From Siphonodentalium dalli (lineage: Eukaryota; Mollusca; Scaphopoda; Gadilida; Siphonodentaliidae), in assembly GCA_032622095.1 (NCBI GenBank), contig CP136061.1, positions 2,418,001 through 2,482,000 of the forward strand: a DNA stretch of 64,000 bases, given 5' to 3'. A program made the position numbers and the translations under genes. Shown in pieces: positions 48,101 to 61,900 of the stretch; position 1 is the first letter of the stretch, and the number at the start of each line of letters is the position of its first letter. Under the pieces are notes generated by a model. It made no database searches and was not told the DNA's origin. It was given only the letters and a program-made list of their open reading frames with translations.

Positions 48101-50900
48101 GACTAAACACATAATCGGAAGTGAACATTGAGACTTATATAAAGGTCTCTAATAATAGCATGCTGGCATACTGAATCAGATGACCTACGACTAAACACAT
48201 AATCAGAAGTGATCATTGAGGCTTATATAAAGGTATCTAATGTCAGCATGCTGGTATTATGAATCAGATGACCTACGACTAAACACATAATCAGAAGTGA
48301 ACATTGAGGCTTATATAAAGGTATCTAATAACAGCAAACTGGCATACTGAATCAGATGACATACGACTAAACACATAATCAGAAGTGAACATTGAGGCTT
48401 ATATAAAGGTGTCTAATAACAGTAAGCTGGCATACTGAATCAGATGACCTACGACTAAACACATAATCAGAAGTGAACACTGAGACTTATATAAAGTTCT
48501 CTAATAACAGCATGCTGACATACTGAATCAGATGACCTACGACTAAACACATAATCAGAAGTGAACACTGTGGCCTATATAAAGGTCTTTAATAACAACA
48601 TGCTGGCATACTGACTCAGATGACCTACGACTAAACATATAATCAGAAGTTAACACTGAGACTTATATAAAGTTCTCTAATAACAGCATGCTGACATACT
48701 GAATCTGATGACCTACGACTAAACACATAATCAAAAGTGAACAATGTGGCCTATATAAAGGTCTTTAATAACAACATGCTGGCATACTGACTCAGATGAC
48801 CTACGACTAAACATATAATCAGAAGTTAACACTGAGGCTTATATAAAGGTCTCAAATAACAGCATGCTGGCATACTGAATCAGATGAAATACGACTAAAC
48901 ACATAATCAGAAGTGAACATTGGGGCTTATATAAAATGTCTCTAATAACAGCATGCTGGAATACTGAATCAGATGATCTACGACTAAACACATAACAGAA
49001 GTGATCAATGAGGTTTATATAAAGGTCTCTAATAACAGCATGCTGGCATTCTGAATCAGATGACCAGCGGCTAAATACATAATCAGAAGTGAACAATGAG
49101 GCTTATATCAGTATCTAATAACAGCATACTGGCACACTGAATCAGATGTCATACGACGAAACACGTAATCAGAAGTGAACATTGAATCAAATGACCTACG
49201 GATAACACATAATCAGAAGTGAACAATGAGGCTTATATAAAGGTGTATAATAACAGTATGCTGGCATACTGAATCAGATGACCTACGACTAAACACATAA
49301 TCAGAAGTGAACATTGAGGCTTATATAAATGTCTCTAATAACAGCATGCTGGCATACTGAATCAGATGCCAGACGATTAACACATAATCATAAGTGAACA
49401 TTGAGGCTTATATAACGGTTTCTAATACCAGTATGCGGGGTTACTGAATCAGATGACCTACGACTAAAGATTTAATCAGAAGTGAACATCAAGGCTTATA
49501 TAAATGTCTCTAATAACAGCATGCTGGCATACTGAATCAGATGACCGATGACTAAACACATAGTCAGAAGTGAACAATGAGGCTTATGTAAATGTCTCTA
49601 ATAACAGCATGCTAGCATACTGAATCAGATGACCTACGACTAAACATATAATCAGAAGTGAACACTGAGGCTTATATAAAGGTCTCTAATAACAGCATGC
49701 TGGCATACTGAATCAGATGAACTACGACTAAACACATAATCAGAAGTGAACATTGGGGCTTATATAAAGGTCTCTAATAACAGCATGCTGGCATACTGAA
49801 TCAGATGACCTACGACTAACATATAATCAGAAATGAACATTGAGGCTTATATAAAGGTCTCTAATAACAGTATGCTGGCATACTGAATCAGATGACCTAC
49901 GACTAACACATAATAAGAAGTGAACATTGAGACTTATATAAAGGTCTCTAATAACAACATGCTGGCATACTGAATCAGATGATCTACGACTAAACACATA
50001 ACAGAAGTGATCAATGATGTTTATATAAAGGTCTCTATTAACAGCATGCTGGCATTCTTAATCAGATGACCTGCGGCTAAATACATAATCAGAAGTGAAC
50101 AATGAGGCTTATATCAAGGTCTCTAATAACAGCATGCTGGCATACTGAATCAGATGACCTACGACTAAACGCATAATCAAACGTGAACAGTCCGGCTTAT
50201 ATAAAGGTCTCTAATAACAGAATGCTGGCATACTGGATCAGATGACCTACAACTAAACACATAATCAGAAGTGAACATTGAGGCTTATATAAAGGTATCT
50301 AATAACAGCATACTGAATCAGATGTCATACGACTAAACACGTAATCAGAAGTGAACATTGAGGCTTATATACAGGTATCTAATAACAGCATGCTGGCATA
50401 CTGAATCTGATAACATACGACTAAACACATAATCAGAAGTGAACATTGAGGCTTATATAAATGTCTCTAATAACAGCATGCTGGCATACTGAATCAGATG
50501 ACCTACGACTAAACACATAATCGGAAGTGAACATTGAGACTTATATAAAGGTCTCTAATAATAGCATGCTGGCATACTGAATCAGATGACCTACGACTGA
50601 AAACATAATCAGAAGTGAACATTGAGGCTTATATAAATGTATCTAATAACAGCATGCTGGCATACTGAATCAGATGACCTACGACTAAACACATAATCGG
50701 AAGTGAACATTGAGACTTATATAAAGGTCTCTAATAATAGCATGCTGGCATACTGAATCAGATGACCTACGACTAAACACATAATCAGAAGTGATCATTG
50801 AGGCTTATATAAAGGTATCTAATGTCAGCATGCTGGTATTATGAATCAGATGACCTACGACTAAACACATAATCAGAAGTGAACATTGAGGCTTATATAA
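36200..50900. repeat. Higher-order repeat block, ~4.5 kb with nested 1.66 kb
   Basis: A rare variant unit with CTAAAGATTTAATCAG marks copies at 36293, 39180, 40409, 42070, 43652, 44960, 46532 and 49466. Other landmarks recur at 39738, 44288 and 48839 (steps 4550 and 4551) and at 41122/42783 and 45584/47245 (steps 1661 each). The large repeat is thus 51-52 units, and 19 units are duplicated within it. Copies differ by whole-unit gains or losses, for example one 88 bp unit present near 40480 and absent near 45010. Confidence 0.9.
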
Positions 50901-50999
50901 AGGTATCTAATAACAGCATACTGGCATACTGAATCAGATGACATACGACTAAACACATAATCAGAAGTGAACATTGAGGCTTATATAAAGGTGTCTAAT

Positions 51000-53900
51000 A
51001 ACAGTAAGCTGGCATACTGAATCAGATGACCTACGACTAAACACATAATCAGAAGTGATCATTGAGGCTTATATAAAGGTATCTAATGACAGCATGCTGG
51101 TATTATGAATCAGATGACCTACGGATAACACATAATCAGAAGTGAAAATTGAGGCTTATATAAAGGTCTCTAATTCCAGCATGCTGGCATACTGAATCAG
51201 ATGAACAACGACCAAACACATAATCAGAAGTGAACATTGAAGCTTATATAAAAGTCTCTAATAACATCATGCTGGCATACTGAATCAGATGACCTACGAC
51301 TAAAATCATAATCAGAAGTGAACATTGAGGCTTATATAAAGGTCTCAAATAACAGAATGCAGGCGTACAGAATCAGATGACCTACGACTAAACAAATAAT
51401 CAGAAGTGAACATTGAGGCTTATATAAAGGTCTCTAATAACAGCATGCTGACATACTGAATCAGATGACCTTCGACTAAACACATAATCAGAAGTGAACA
51501 TTGAGGCTTATATAAAGGTCTCTAGTAACAGCATACTGGCATACTGAATCAGATTACCTACGACTAAACACATAATCAAAGGTGAACATTGAGGGTTATA
51601 TAAAGGTCTCTAATAACAGCATGCTGGCATACTGAATCAGATGACCTACGACTAAACACATAGTCAGAAGTGAACATTGAGGTTGATATAAATGTCTCTA
51701 ATAACAGCATGCTGGCATACTGAATCAGATGACCTACGACTAAACACATAATCAGAAGTGATCGTTGAGGCTTATATAAAGGTCTCTAATAACAGCATGC
51801 TGAATCAGATTACCTACGACTAAGCACATAATCAGAAGTGAACATTGTTGCTTATATAAAGGTCTCTAATAACAGCATGCTGACATACTGAATCAGATGA
51901 CCTGCGACTAAAAACATAATCAGAAGTGAACATTGAGGCTTATATAAAGGTCTCTAATAACAGCATGCTGGCATCCTGAATCATATGACCTACGACTAAA
52001 CACATACTCAGAAGTGAACATTGAGACTTATATAAAGGTCTCTAATAACAGCACGCTGGCATACTGAATCAGATGACCTACGACTAAACACATACTCAGA
52101 AGTGAACAATGATGCTTATATAAAGGTCTCTAATAACAGCATGCTGGCATACTGAATCAGATGACCTACGACTAAACACATAATCAGAAGTGATCGTTGA
52201 GGCTTATATAAAGGTCTCTAATAACAGCATGCTGGCATACTGAATCAGATGACCTACGACTAAACACATAATCAGAAGTGAACATTGAGGCTTATATAAA
52301 AGTCTCTAATAACATCATGCTGGCATACTGAATCAGATGAACTACGACTAAACACATAATCAGAAGTGAACATTGAGGCTTATATAAAGGTCTCTAATAA
52401 TAGCATGCTGGCATACTGAATCAGATGACCTACGACTAAAAACATAATCAGAAGTGAACATTGAGGCTTATATAAATGTCTCTAATAACAGCATGCTGGC
52501 ATACTGAATCAGATGACATACGACTAAAAACATAATCAGAAGTGAACATTGAGGCTTATATAAAGGTCTCTAATAACAGCATGCTGGCATACTGAATCAG
52601 ATGACCTACGACTAAACACATAATCAGAAGTGAACATTGAGGCTTATATAAAGGTCTCTAATAATAGCATGCTGGCATACTGAATCAGATGACCTACGAC
52701 TAAACACATAATCAGAAGTGATCATTGAGGCTTATATAAAGGTATCTAATGTCAGCATGCTGGTATTATGAATCAGATGACCTACGACTAAACACATAAT
52801 CAGAAGTGAACATTGAGGCTTATATAAAGGTATCTAATAACAGCATACTGGCATACTGAATCAGATGACATACGACTAAACACATAATCAGAAGTGAACA
52901 TTGAGGCTTATATAAATGTCTCTAATAACAGCATGCTGGCATACTGAATCAGATGACCTACGACTAAACACATAATCAGAAGTGAACATTGAGGCTTATA
53001 TAAAGGTCTCTAATAATAGCATGCTGGCATACTGAATCAGATGACCTACGACTAAACACATAATCAGAAGTGATCATTGAGGCTTATATAAAGGTATCTA
53101 ATGTCAGCATGCTGGTATTATGAATCAGATGACCTACGACTAAACACATAATCAGAAGTGAACATTGAGGCTTATATAAAGGTATCTAATAACAGCATAC
53201 TGGCATACTGAATCAGATGACATACGACTAAACACATAATCAGAAGTGAACATTGAGGCTTATATAAAGGTGTCTAATAACAGTAAGCTGGCATACTGAA
53301 TCAGATGACCTACGACTAAACACATAATCAGAAGTGATCATTGAGGCTTATATAAAGGTATCTAATGACAGCATGCTGACATACTGAATCAGATGACCTT
53401 CGACTAAACACATAATCAGAAGTGAACATTGCGGCTTATATAAAGGTTTCTAATAACAGCATGCTAGCATACTAAATCAGATGACCTACAACTAAAAACA
53501 TAATCAGAAGTGAACATTGAGGCTTATATAAAGGTCTCTAATAACAGCATACTGGCATCCTGAATCATATGACATACGACTAAACACATAATCAGAAGTG
53601 AACATTGAGGCTTATATAGAAGTCTCTAATAACATCATGCTGACATACTGAATCAGATGACATACGACTAAAAACATTATCAGAAGTGAACATTGAGGCT
53701 TATATAAAGGTTTCTAATAACAGCATGCTAGCATACTAAATCAGATGACCTACAACTAAAAACATAATCAGAAGTGAACATTGAGGCTTATATAAAGGTC
53801 TCTAATACCAGCATGCTGGCATACTGAATCAGATGATCTACGGATAACACATAATCAGAAGTGAAAATTGAGGCTTATATAAAGGTCTCTAATTCAAGCA

Positions 53901-56900
53901 TGCTGGCATACTGAATCAGATGACCTACGACTAAAATCATAATCAGAAGTGAACATTGAGGCTTATATAAAGGTCTCTAATAACAGCATGCTGACATACT
54001 GAATCAGATGACCTACGACTACACACATAATCAGAAGTGAACATTGAGGCTTATATAAAGGTCTCTAATAACAGCATGCTGGCATACTGAATCAGATGAC
54101 CAACGACCAAACACATATTCAGAAGTGAACATTGAGGCTTATATAAATGTCTCTAATAACAGCATGCTGACACACTTAGTCAGATGACCTTCGACTAAAC
54201 ACATAATCAGAAGTGAACATTGAGACGTATATAAAGGTCTCTAATAACAGCATACTGGCACACTGAATCAAATGACCTACGACTAAACACATAATCAGCA
54301 GTGAACTTTGAGGCTTATATAAAGGTCTCTAATAACAGCATGCAGGCGTACAGAATCAGATGACCTACGACTAAACATATAATCAGAACTGAACATTGAG
54401 GCTTATATAAAGGTCTCTAGTAACAGCATGCTGGCATACTGAATCAGATGACCTTCGACTAAACACATAATCAGAAGTGAACATTGAGGCTTATATAAAG
54501 GTCTATAGTAACAGCATACTGGCATACTGAATCAGATTACCTACGACTAAACACATAATCAAAGATGAACATTGAGGGTTATATAAAGGTCTCTAATAAC
54601 AGCACGCTGGCATACTGAATCAGATTACCTACGACTAAGCACATAATCAGAAGTGAACATTGTTGCTTATATAAAGGTCTCTAATAACAGCATGCTGGCA
54701 TACTGAATCAGATGACCTACGACTAAACACATAATCAAAAGTGAACATTGAGACTTATATAAAGGTCTCTAATAACCGCGTGCTGGCATACTGAATCAGA
54801 TGACCTACGACTAAACACATAATAATCAGAAGTGAACATTGTTGCTTATATAAAGGTCTCTAATAACAGCATGCTGGCATACTGAATAAGATGACCTACG
54901 ACTAAACACATACTCAGAAGTGAACATTGAGGCTTATATAAAGGTCTCTAATAACAGCATGCTGGCATACTGAATCAGATGACCTACGACTAAACACATA
55001 CTCAGAAGTGAACATTGAGGCTTATATAAAGGTCTCTAATAACAGCATGCTGGCATACTGAATCAGATGACCTACGAATAAACACATAATCAGAAGTGAA
55101 CATTGAGGCTTATATAAAGGTCTCTAATAACAGCATGCTGACATACTGAATAAGATGACCTACGACTAAACACATAATCAGAAGTGAACATTGAGGCTTA
55201 TATAAAGGTCTCTAATAACAGCATGCTGGCATACTGAATCAGATGACCTACGAATAAACACATAATCAGAAGTGAACATTGAGGCTTATATAAAGGTCTC
55301 TAATAACAGCATGCTGGCATACTGAATCAGATGACCTACGACTAAACACATAATCAGAAGTGAACATTGAGGCTTATATAAAGGTCTCTAATAACAGCAT
55401 GCTGGCATACTGAATCAAATTAACTTCGACTAAACACATAATCAGAAGTGAACATTGAGGCGTATATAAAGGTCTCTAATAACAGCATGCTGGCATACTG
55501 AATCAGATGACCAACGAATAAACACATAATCAGAAGTGAACATTGATGCTTATATAAAGGTCTCTAATAACAGCATGCTGGCATACTGAATCAGATGACC
55601 AACGAATAAACACATAATCAAAAGTGAATAGTCCGGCTTATATAAAGGTATCTAATAACAGCATGCTGGCATACTGAATCAGATGACCTACGACTAAACA
55701 CATACTCAGAAGTGAACATTGAGACCTATATAAGGGTCTCTAATAACTGCATGCTGACATACTGAATCAGATGACCTACGAATAAAAACATAATCAAAAG
55801 TGAACATTGAGGCTTATATAAAGGTCTCTAATAACAGCATGCTGGCATACTGAATCAGATGGCATACGACTAAACACATAATCAGAAGTGAACAGTGAGG
55901 CTTATATAAAGGTCTCTAATAACAGCATGCTGACATACTGAATCAGATGATCTACGACTAAACACATAATCAGAAGTGAACATTGATGCTTACATAAAGG
56001 TCTCTAATAACTGCATGCTGACATACTGAATCAGATGACCTACGACTAAACACATAATCAGAAGTGAACATTGAGGCTTACATAAAGGTCTCTAATAACT
56101 GCATGCTGACATACTGAATCAGATGAACTACGACTAAACACATAATCAGAAGTGAACATTGAGGCTTATATAAAGGTCTCTAATAACAGCATACTGGCAT
56201 ACTGAATCAGATGACCTACGACTAAACACATAATCAGAAGTGAACATTGAGGCTTATATAAAGGTCTCTAATAACAGCATACTGGCATACTGAATCAGTT
56301 GACCTACGAATAAACACATAATCAGAAGTGAACACTGAGGCTTATATAAAGGTCTCTAATAACAGCATGCTGGCATACTGAATCAGATGACCTACGACTA
56401 AACACATAATGAGATGTGAACATTGAGGCTTATATAAAGGTCTCTAATAACAGCATGCTGGCATACTGAATCAGATGACCTACGACTAAACACATAATCA
56501 GAAGTGAACATCGAGGCTTATATAAAGGTCTCTAATAACAGCATGCTGGCATACTGAATCAGATGACCTTTGACTAAACACATAGTCAGAAGTGAACATT
56601 GAGGCTTATCTAACGGTCTCTAATAACAGCATGCTGGCATACTGAATCAGATGACCTACTACTAAACACATAATCAGAAGTGAACATTGAGGCTTACATA
56701 AAGGTCTCTAATAACAGCATGCTGACATACTGAATCAGATGACACACGACTAAACAAATAATACGAAGTGAACACTGAGGCTTATATAAAGGTCTCTAAT
56801 AACAGCATGCTGGCATACTGAATCAGATGACCTACGAATAAACACATAATCAGAAGTGAACATTGAGGCTTATATAAAGGTCTCTAATAACAGCATGCTG

Positions 56901-57700
56901 GCATACTGAATCAGGTGACCTACGACTAAACAGATAATCAGAAGTGAACATTGAGGCTTATATAAAGGTCTCTAATAACAGCATGCTAGCATACTGAATT
57001 AGTTGACCTACGACTAAACACATAATCAGAAGTGAACAGTGAGGCTTATATAAAGGTCTCTAATAACAGCATGCTGGCATACTGAATCAGATGACCTACG
57101 ACTAAACACATAATCAGAAGTGAACTTTGAGGCTTATATAAAGGTCTCTAATAACAGCATGCTGGCATACTGAATCAGATGACCTACGACTAAACACATA
57201 ATCAGAAGTGAACATTGAGGCTTATATAAAGGTCTCTAATAACAGCATGCTGGCATACTGAATCAGATGACCTACGACTAAACACATGATCAAAAGTGAA
57301 CATTGAGGCTTATATAAAGGTCTCTAATAACAGCATCCTGGCATACTGAATCAGATGACCAACGACTAAACACATGACCAGAAGTGAACATTGAGGCTTA
57401 TATAAAGGTCTCTAATAACAGCATGCTGGCATACTGAATCAGATGACCAACGACTAAACACATAATCAGAAGTGAACATTGAGGCTTATATAAAGGTCTC
57501 TAATAACAGCATGCTGGAATTCTGAATCAGATGAACTACGACTAAACACATAATCAGAAGTGAACATTGAGGCTTATATAAAGGTCTCTAATAACAGCAT
57601 GCTGGCATACAGAATCAGATGACCTACGACTAAACACATAATCAGAAGTGAACATTGAGGCTTATATAAAGGTATCTAATAACAGCATGCTGGCATACTG
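51000..57700. repeat. Near-consensus satellite block
   Basis: Units here carry few differences from consensus and few 87 or 71 bp variants, especially 54800-57700, where many neighbours are identical over the full 88 bp. No long higher-order pattern was seen beyond short duplications near 52700 and 53050. Confidence 0.75.
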
Positions 57701-57973
57701 AATCAGATGACCTACGACTAAACACATACTCAGAAGTGAACATTGAGACTTATATAAAGGTCCATAATAATAGCACGCTGGCATACTGAATAAGATTACC
57801 TACGACTAAACACATACTCAGAAGTGAACATTGAGGCTAATATAAAGGTCGCTAATAACAGCATGCTAACATACTGAATCAGATGACCTACGACTAAACA
57901 CATTACCAGAAGTGAACATTGATGAATATATAAAGTTCTCTAATAGCAGCATGCTTACATACTGAATCAGATG

Positions 57974-58940
57974 ATCTACGACTAAACACATAATCAGAAG
58001 TGAACATTGAGGCGTATATAAATATATATAATAACAGCGTGCTGGCATACTGAATCAGATGACCTACGACTAAACACATAATCAGAAGTGAACATTGATG
58101 CTTATATAAAGGTCTTTAATAACAGCATGTTGTCATACTGAATCAGATGGCCCACGACTAAACACATAATCAAAAGTGAAGATTTAGGCTTATATAAAGG
58201 TCTCTAATAACAGCTTGCTGACATACGGAATCAGATGAATTACGACTAAGCACATGATCAGAAGTGAACATTGCGGCTTATATAAAGGTCTCTAATAACA
58301 GCATGCTGTCACACTGAATCAGATGACCTACGACTAACACATAATCAGAAGTAAACATTGAGGCTTATATAAAGGACTCTAATAACAGTATACTGGCATA
58401 CTGAATCCGACGACCTACGACTAAACACATAATCAGAAGTGAACATTGAGGCTTATTTAAAGGTCTCTAATAACGCATGCTGGCATACTGAATCAGATGT
58501 CCTACGACTAAACACATAATCAGAAGTGAACTGTGAGGCCTATATAAAGGTCTATAATGACAACGTGCTGGCATACTGAATCAGATGACCTACGACTAAA
58601 CACAAACTCAGAAGTGAACATCGAGGCTTATATAAAGGTATCTAATAACAGCATGCTGGGATACTGAATCAGATGACCTACGACTAAACACATAATGAGA
58701 AGTGAACATTCAGGCTTATATAAAGGTCTCTAATAACAGTATGCTGGCATACTGAATCAGATGACCTACGACTAAACACAAACTCAGAAGTGAACATCGA
58801 GGATTATATTAATGTCTGTAATAACAGCATACTGGCATACTGAATCGGATGACCAACGACTAAACACATAATCAAAAGTGAACGTTGAGGCTTATATAGA
58901 GGTCTCTACTAACAGCATGCTGGCATACTGAATCAGATGA
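57974..58940. repeat. 966 bp duplication in the satellite
   Basis: The unusual unit with GAGGCGTATATAAATATATA occurs at 57974 and about 58940, followed in both by the unit with TCATACTGA..CAGATGGCCCACG (58151 and 59117). Confidence 0.8.
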
Positions 58941-61900
58941 TCTACGACTAAACACATAATCAGAAGTGAACATTGAGGCGTATATAAATATATATAATAA
59001 CAGCGTGCTGGCATACTGAATCAGATGACCTACGACTAAACACATAATCAGAAGTGAACATTGATGCTTATATAAAGGTCTTTAATAACAGCATGTTGTC
59101 ATACTGACTCAGATGGCCCACGACTAAACACATAATCAAAAGTGAAGATTTAGGCTTATATAAAGGTCTCTAATAACAGCATGCTGACATACGGAATCAG
59201 ATGAATTACGACTAAGCACATGATCAGAATTGAACATTGAGGCTTATATAAAGGTCTCTAATAACAGCATGCTGTCACACTGAATCAGATGACCTACGAC
59301 TAACACATAATCAGAAGTAAACATTGAGGCTTATATAAAGGACTCTAATAACAGTATACTGGCATACTGAATCCGACGACCTACGACTAAACACATAATC
59401 AGAAGTGAACATTGAGGCTTATATAAAGGTATATAATAACAGCATGCTGACATACTGAATCAGATGACCTACGACTAACACATATTCAGAAATGAACACT
59501 GAGGCTTATATAAAGGACTCCAATATCAGCATACTGGCATACTGAATCCGACGACCTACGACTAAACACATAATCAGAAGTGAACATTGAGGCTTATATA
59601 AAGGTATATAATAACAGCATGCTGGCATACTGAATCAGATGACCTACGACTAAACACATAATCAGAAGTGAACATTGAGGCATATATAAAGGTGTCTAAT
59701 AACAGCATGCTGGAATACTGAATCAGATGACATACGACTAAACACATAATCAGAAGTGAACAGTGAGGCTTATATAAAGGTCTCTAATAACAGCATGCTG
59801 GCACACTGAATCTGATGACATACGACTAAACACATAATCAGAAGTGAACAGTGAGGCTTATATAAAGGTCTCTAATAACAGCATGCTGACATACTGAATC
59901 AGATATCCTACGACTAAACACATTATCAGAAGTGAACAGTGAGGCTTATATAAAGGTCTCTAATAACACTATGCTGGCATACTGAATCAGATGTCCTACG
60001 GCTAAACACATTATCAGAAGTGAACATTGAGGCTTATATAAAGGTCTCTATAATAAGTGAACTTTGAGACTTATATAAAGGTCTCTAATAGCAGCATACT
60101 GACATACTGAATCAGATGGTCTACGACTAAACACATAATTAGAAGTGAACATTGAGGCTTATATAAAGGTATCTATTAACAGCATGCTGGCATACTGAAT
60201 CAGATGACCTACGACTAAACACATAACAAGAAGTGAACATTGAGGATTATATAAATGTCTGTAATAACAGCATACTGGCATACTGAATCAGATGGTCTAC
60301 GACTAAACACATAATCAGAAGTGAACATTGAGGCTTATATAAAGGTCTATACTAACAGCATGCTGGCATACTGAATCAGATGACCTACGACTAAACACAT
60401 AATAAAAAGTGAACATTGAGGCTTATATAGAGGTCTCTACTAACAGCATGCTGGCAAACTGAATCAGATGGTCTAAGATTAAACACATAATCAGAAGTGA
60501 ACATTGAGGCTTCTATAAATGTATCTATTACAGATGACCTACGACTAAACACATTACCAGAAGTGAACATTGATGAATATATAAAGTGCTCTAATAGCAG
60601 CATGCTTACATACTGATTCAGATGATCTACGACTAAACACATAATCAGAAGTGAACATTGAGGCGTATATAAAGATATATAATAACAGCGTGCTGGCATA
60701 CTGAATCAGATGACCTACGACTAAACACATAATCAGAAGTAAACATTGAGGCTTATATAAAGGTCTCTAATAACAGCATGCTGGCATACCGAATCAGATG
60801 ACCTACGAATAAACACATAATTAGAAGTGAACACTGAGGCCTATATAAAGGTCTCTAATAACAGCATGCTGGCATACTGAATCAGATGACATACGACTAA
60901 ACACATAATTAGAAGTGAACACTGAGGCCTATATAAAGGTATCTAATAACAGCATGCTGGCATACTGAATCAGATGACATACGACTAAACACATACTCAG
61001 AAGTGAACATTGAGGCTTATATAAAGGTCTTTAATAACAGCATGCTGTCACACTGAATCAGATGACCTACGACTAACACATAATCAGAAGTGAACATTGA
61101 GGATTATATAAAGGTCTCTAATAACAGCATTCTGGCATACTGAATCAGATGACCTACGACTAAACACATACTCAGACGTGAACATTGAGGCTTATATAAA
61201 GGTCTCTAATAACAGTATGCTGGCATACTGAATCAGATGTCCTACGACTAAACACATAATCAGAAGTGAACAGTGAGGCTTATATAAAGGTCTCTAATAA
61301 CAGCATGCTGCCATACTGAATCAGATGACATACGACTAAAAACATAATCAGAAGTGAACATTGAGGCTTATACAAAGGTCTCTAATAGCAGCATACTGAC
61401 ATACTGAATCAGATGACCTACGCCTAAACACATTATCAGAAGTGAACTTTGAGACTTATATAAAGGTCTCTAATAACAGTATGCTGGCATACTGAAGAAG
61501 ATGGTCTACGACTAAACACATAATCAGAAGTGAACATTGAGGCTTATATAAAGGTCTCTACTAACAGCATGCTGGCATACTGAATCAGATGACCTACGAC
61601 TAAACACATAACCAGAAGTGAACATTGAGGATTATATTAATGTATGTAATAACAGCATACTGGCATACTGAATCAGATGACCAACGACTAAACACATAAT
61701 CAAAAGTGAACATTGAGGCTTGTATAGAGGTCTCTACTAACAGCATGCTGGCATACTGAATCAGATGGTCTACGACTAAACACATAATCAGACGTGAACA
61801 TTGAGGCTTCTATAAAGTCTCTAATAACAGCATGCTGGCATACTGAATCAGATGACCTACGACTAAACACATTACCAGAAGTGAACATTGATGAATATAT

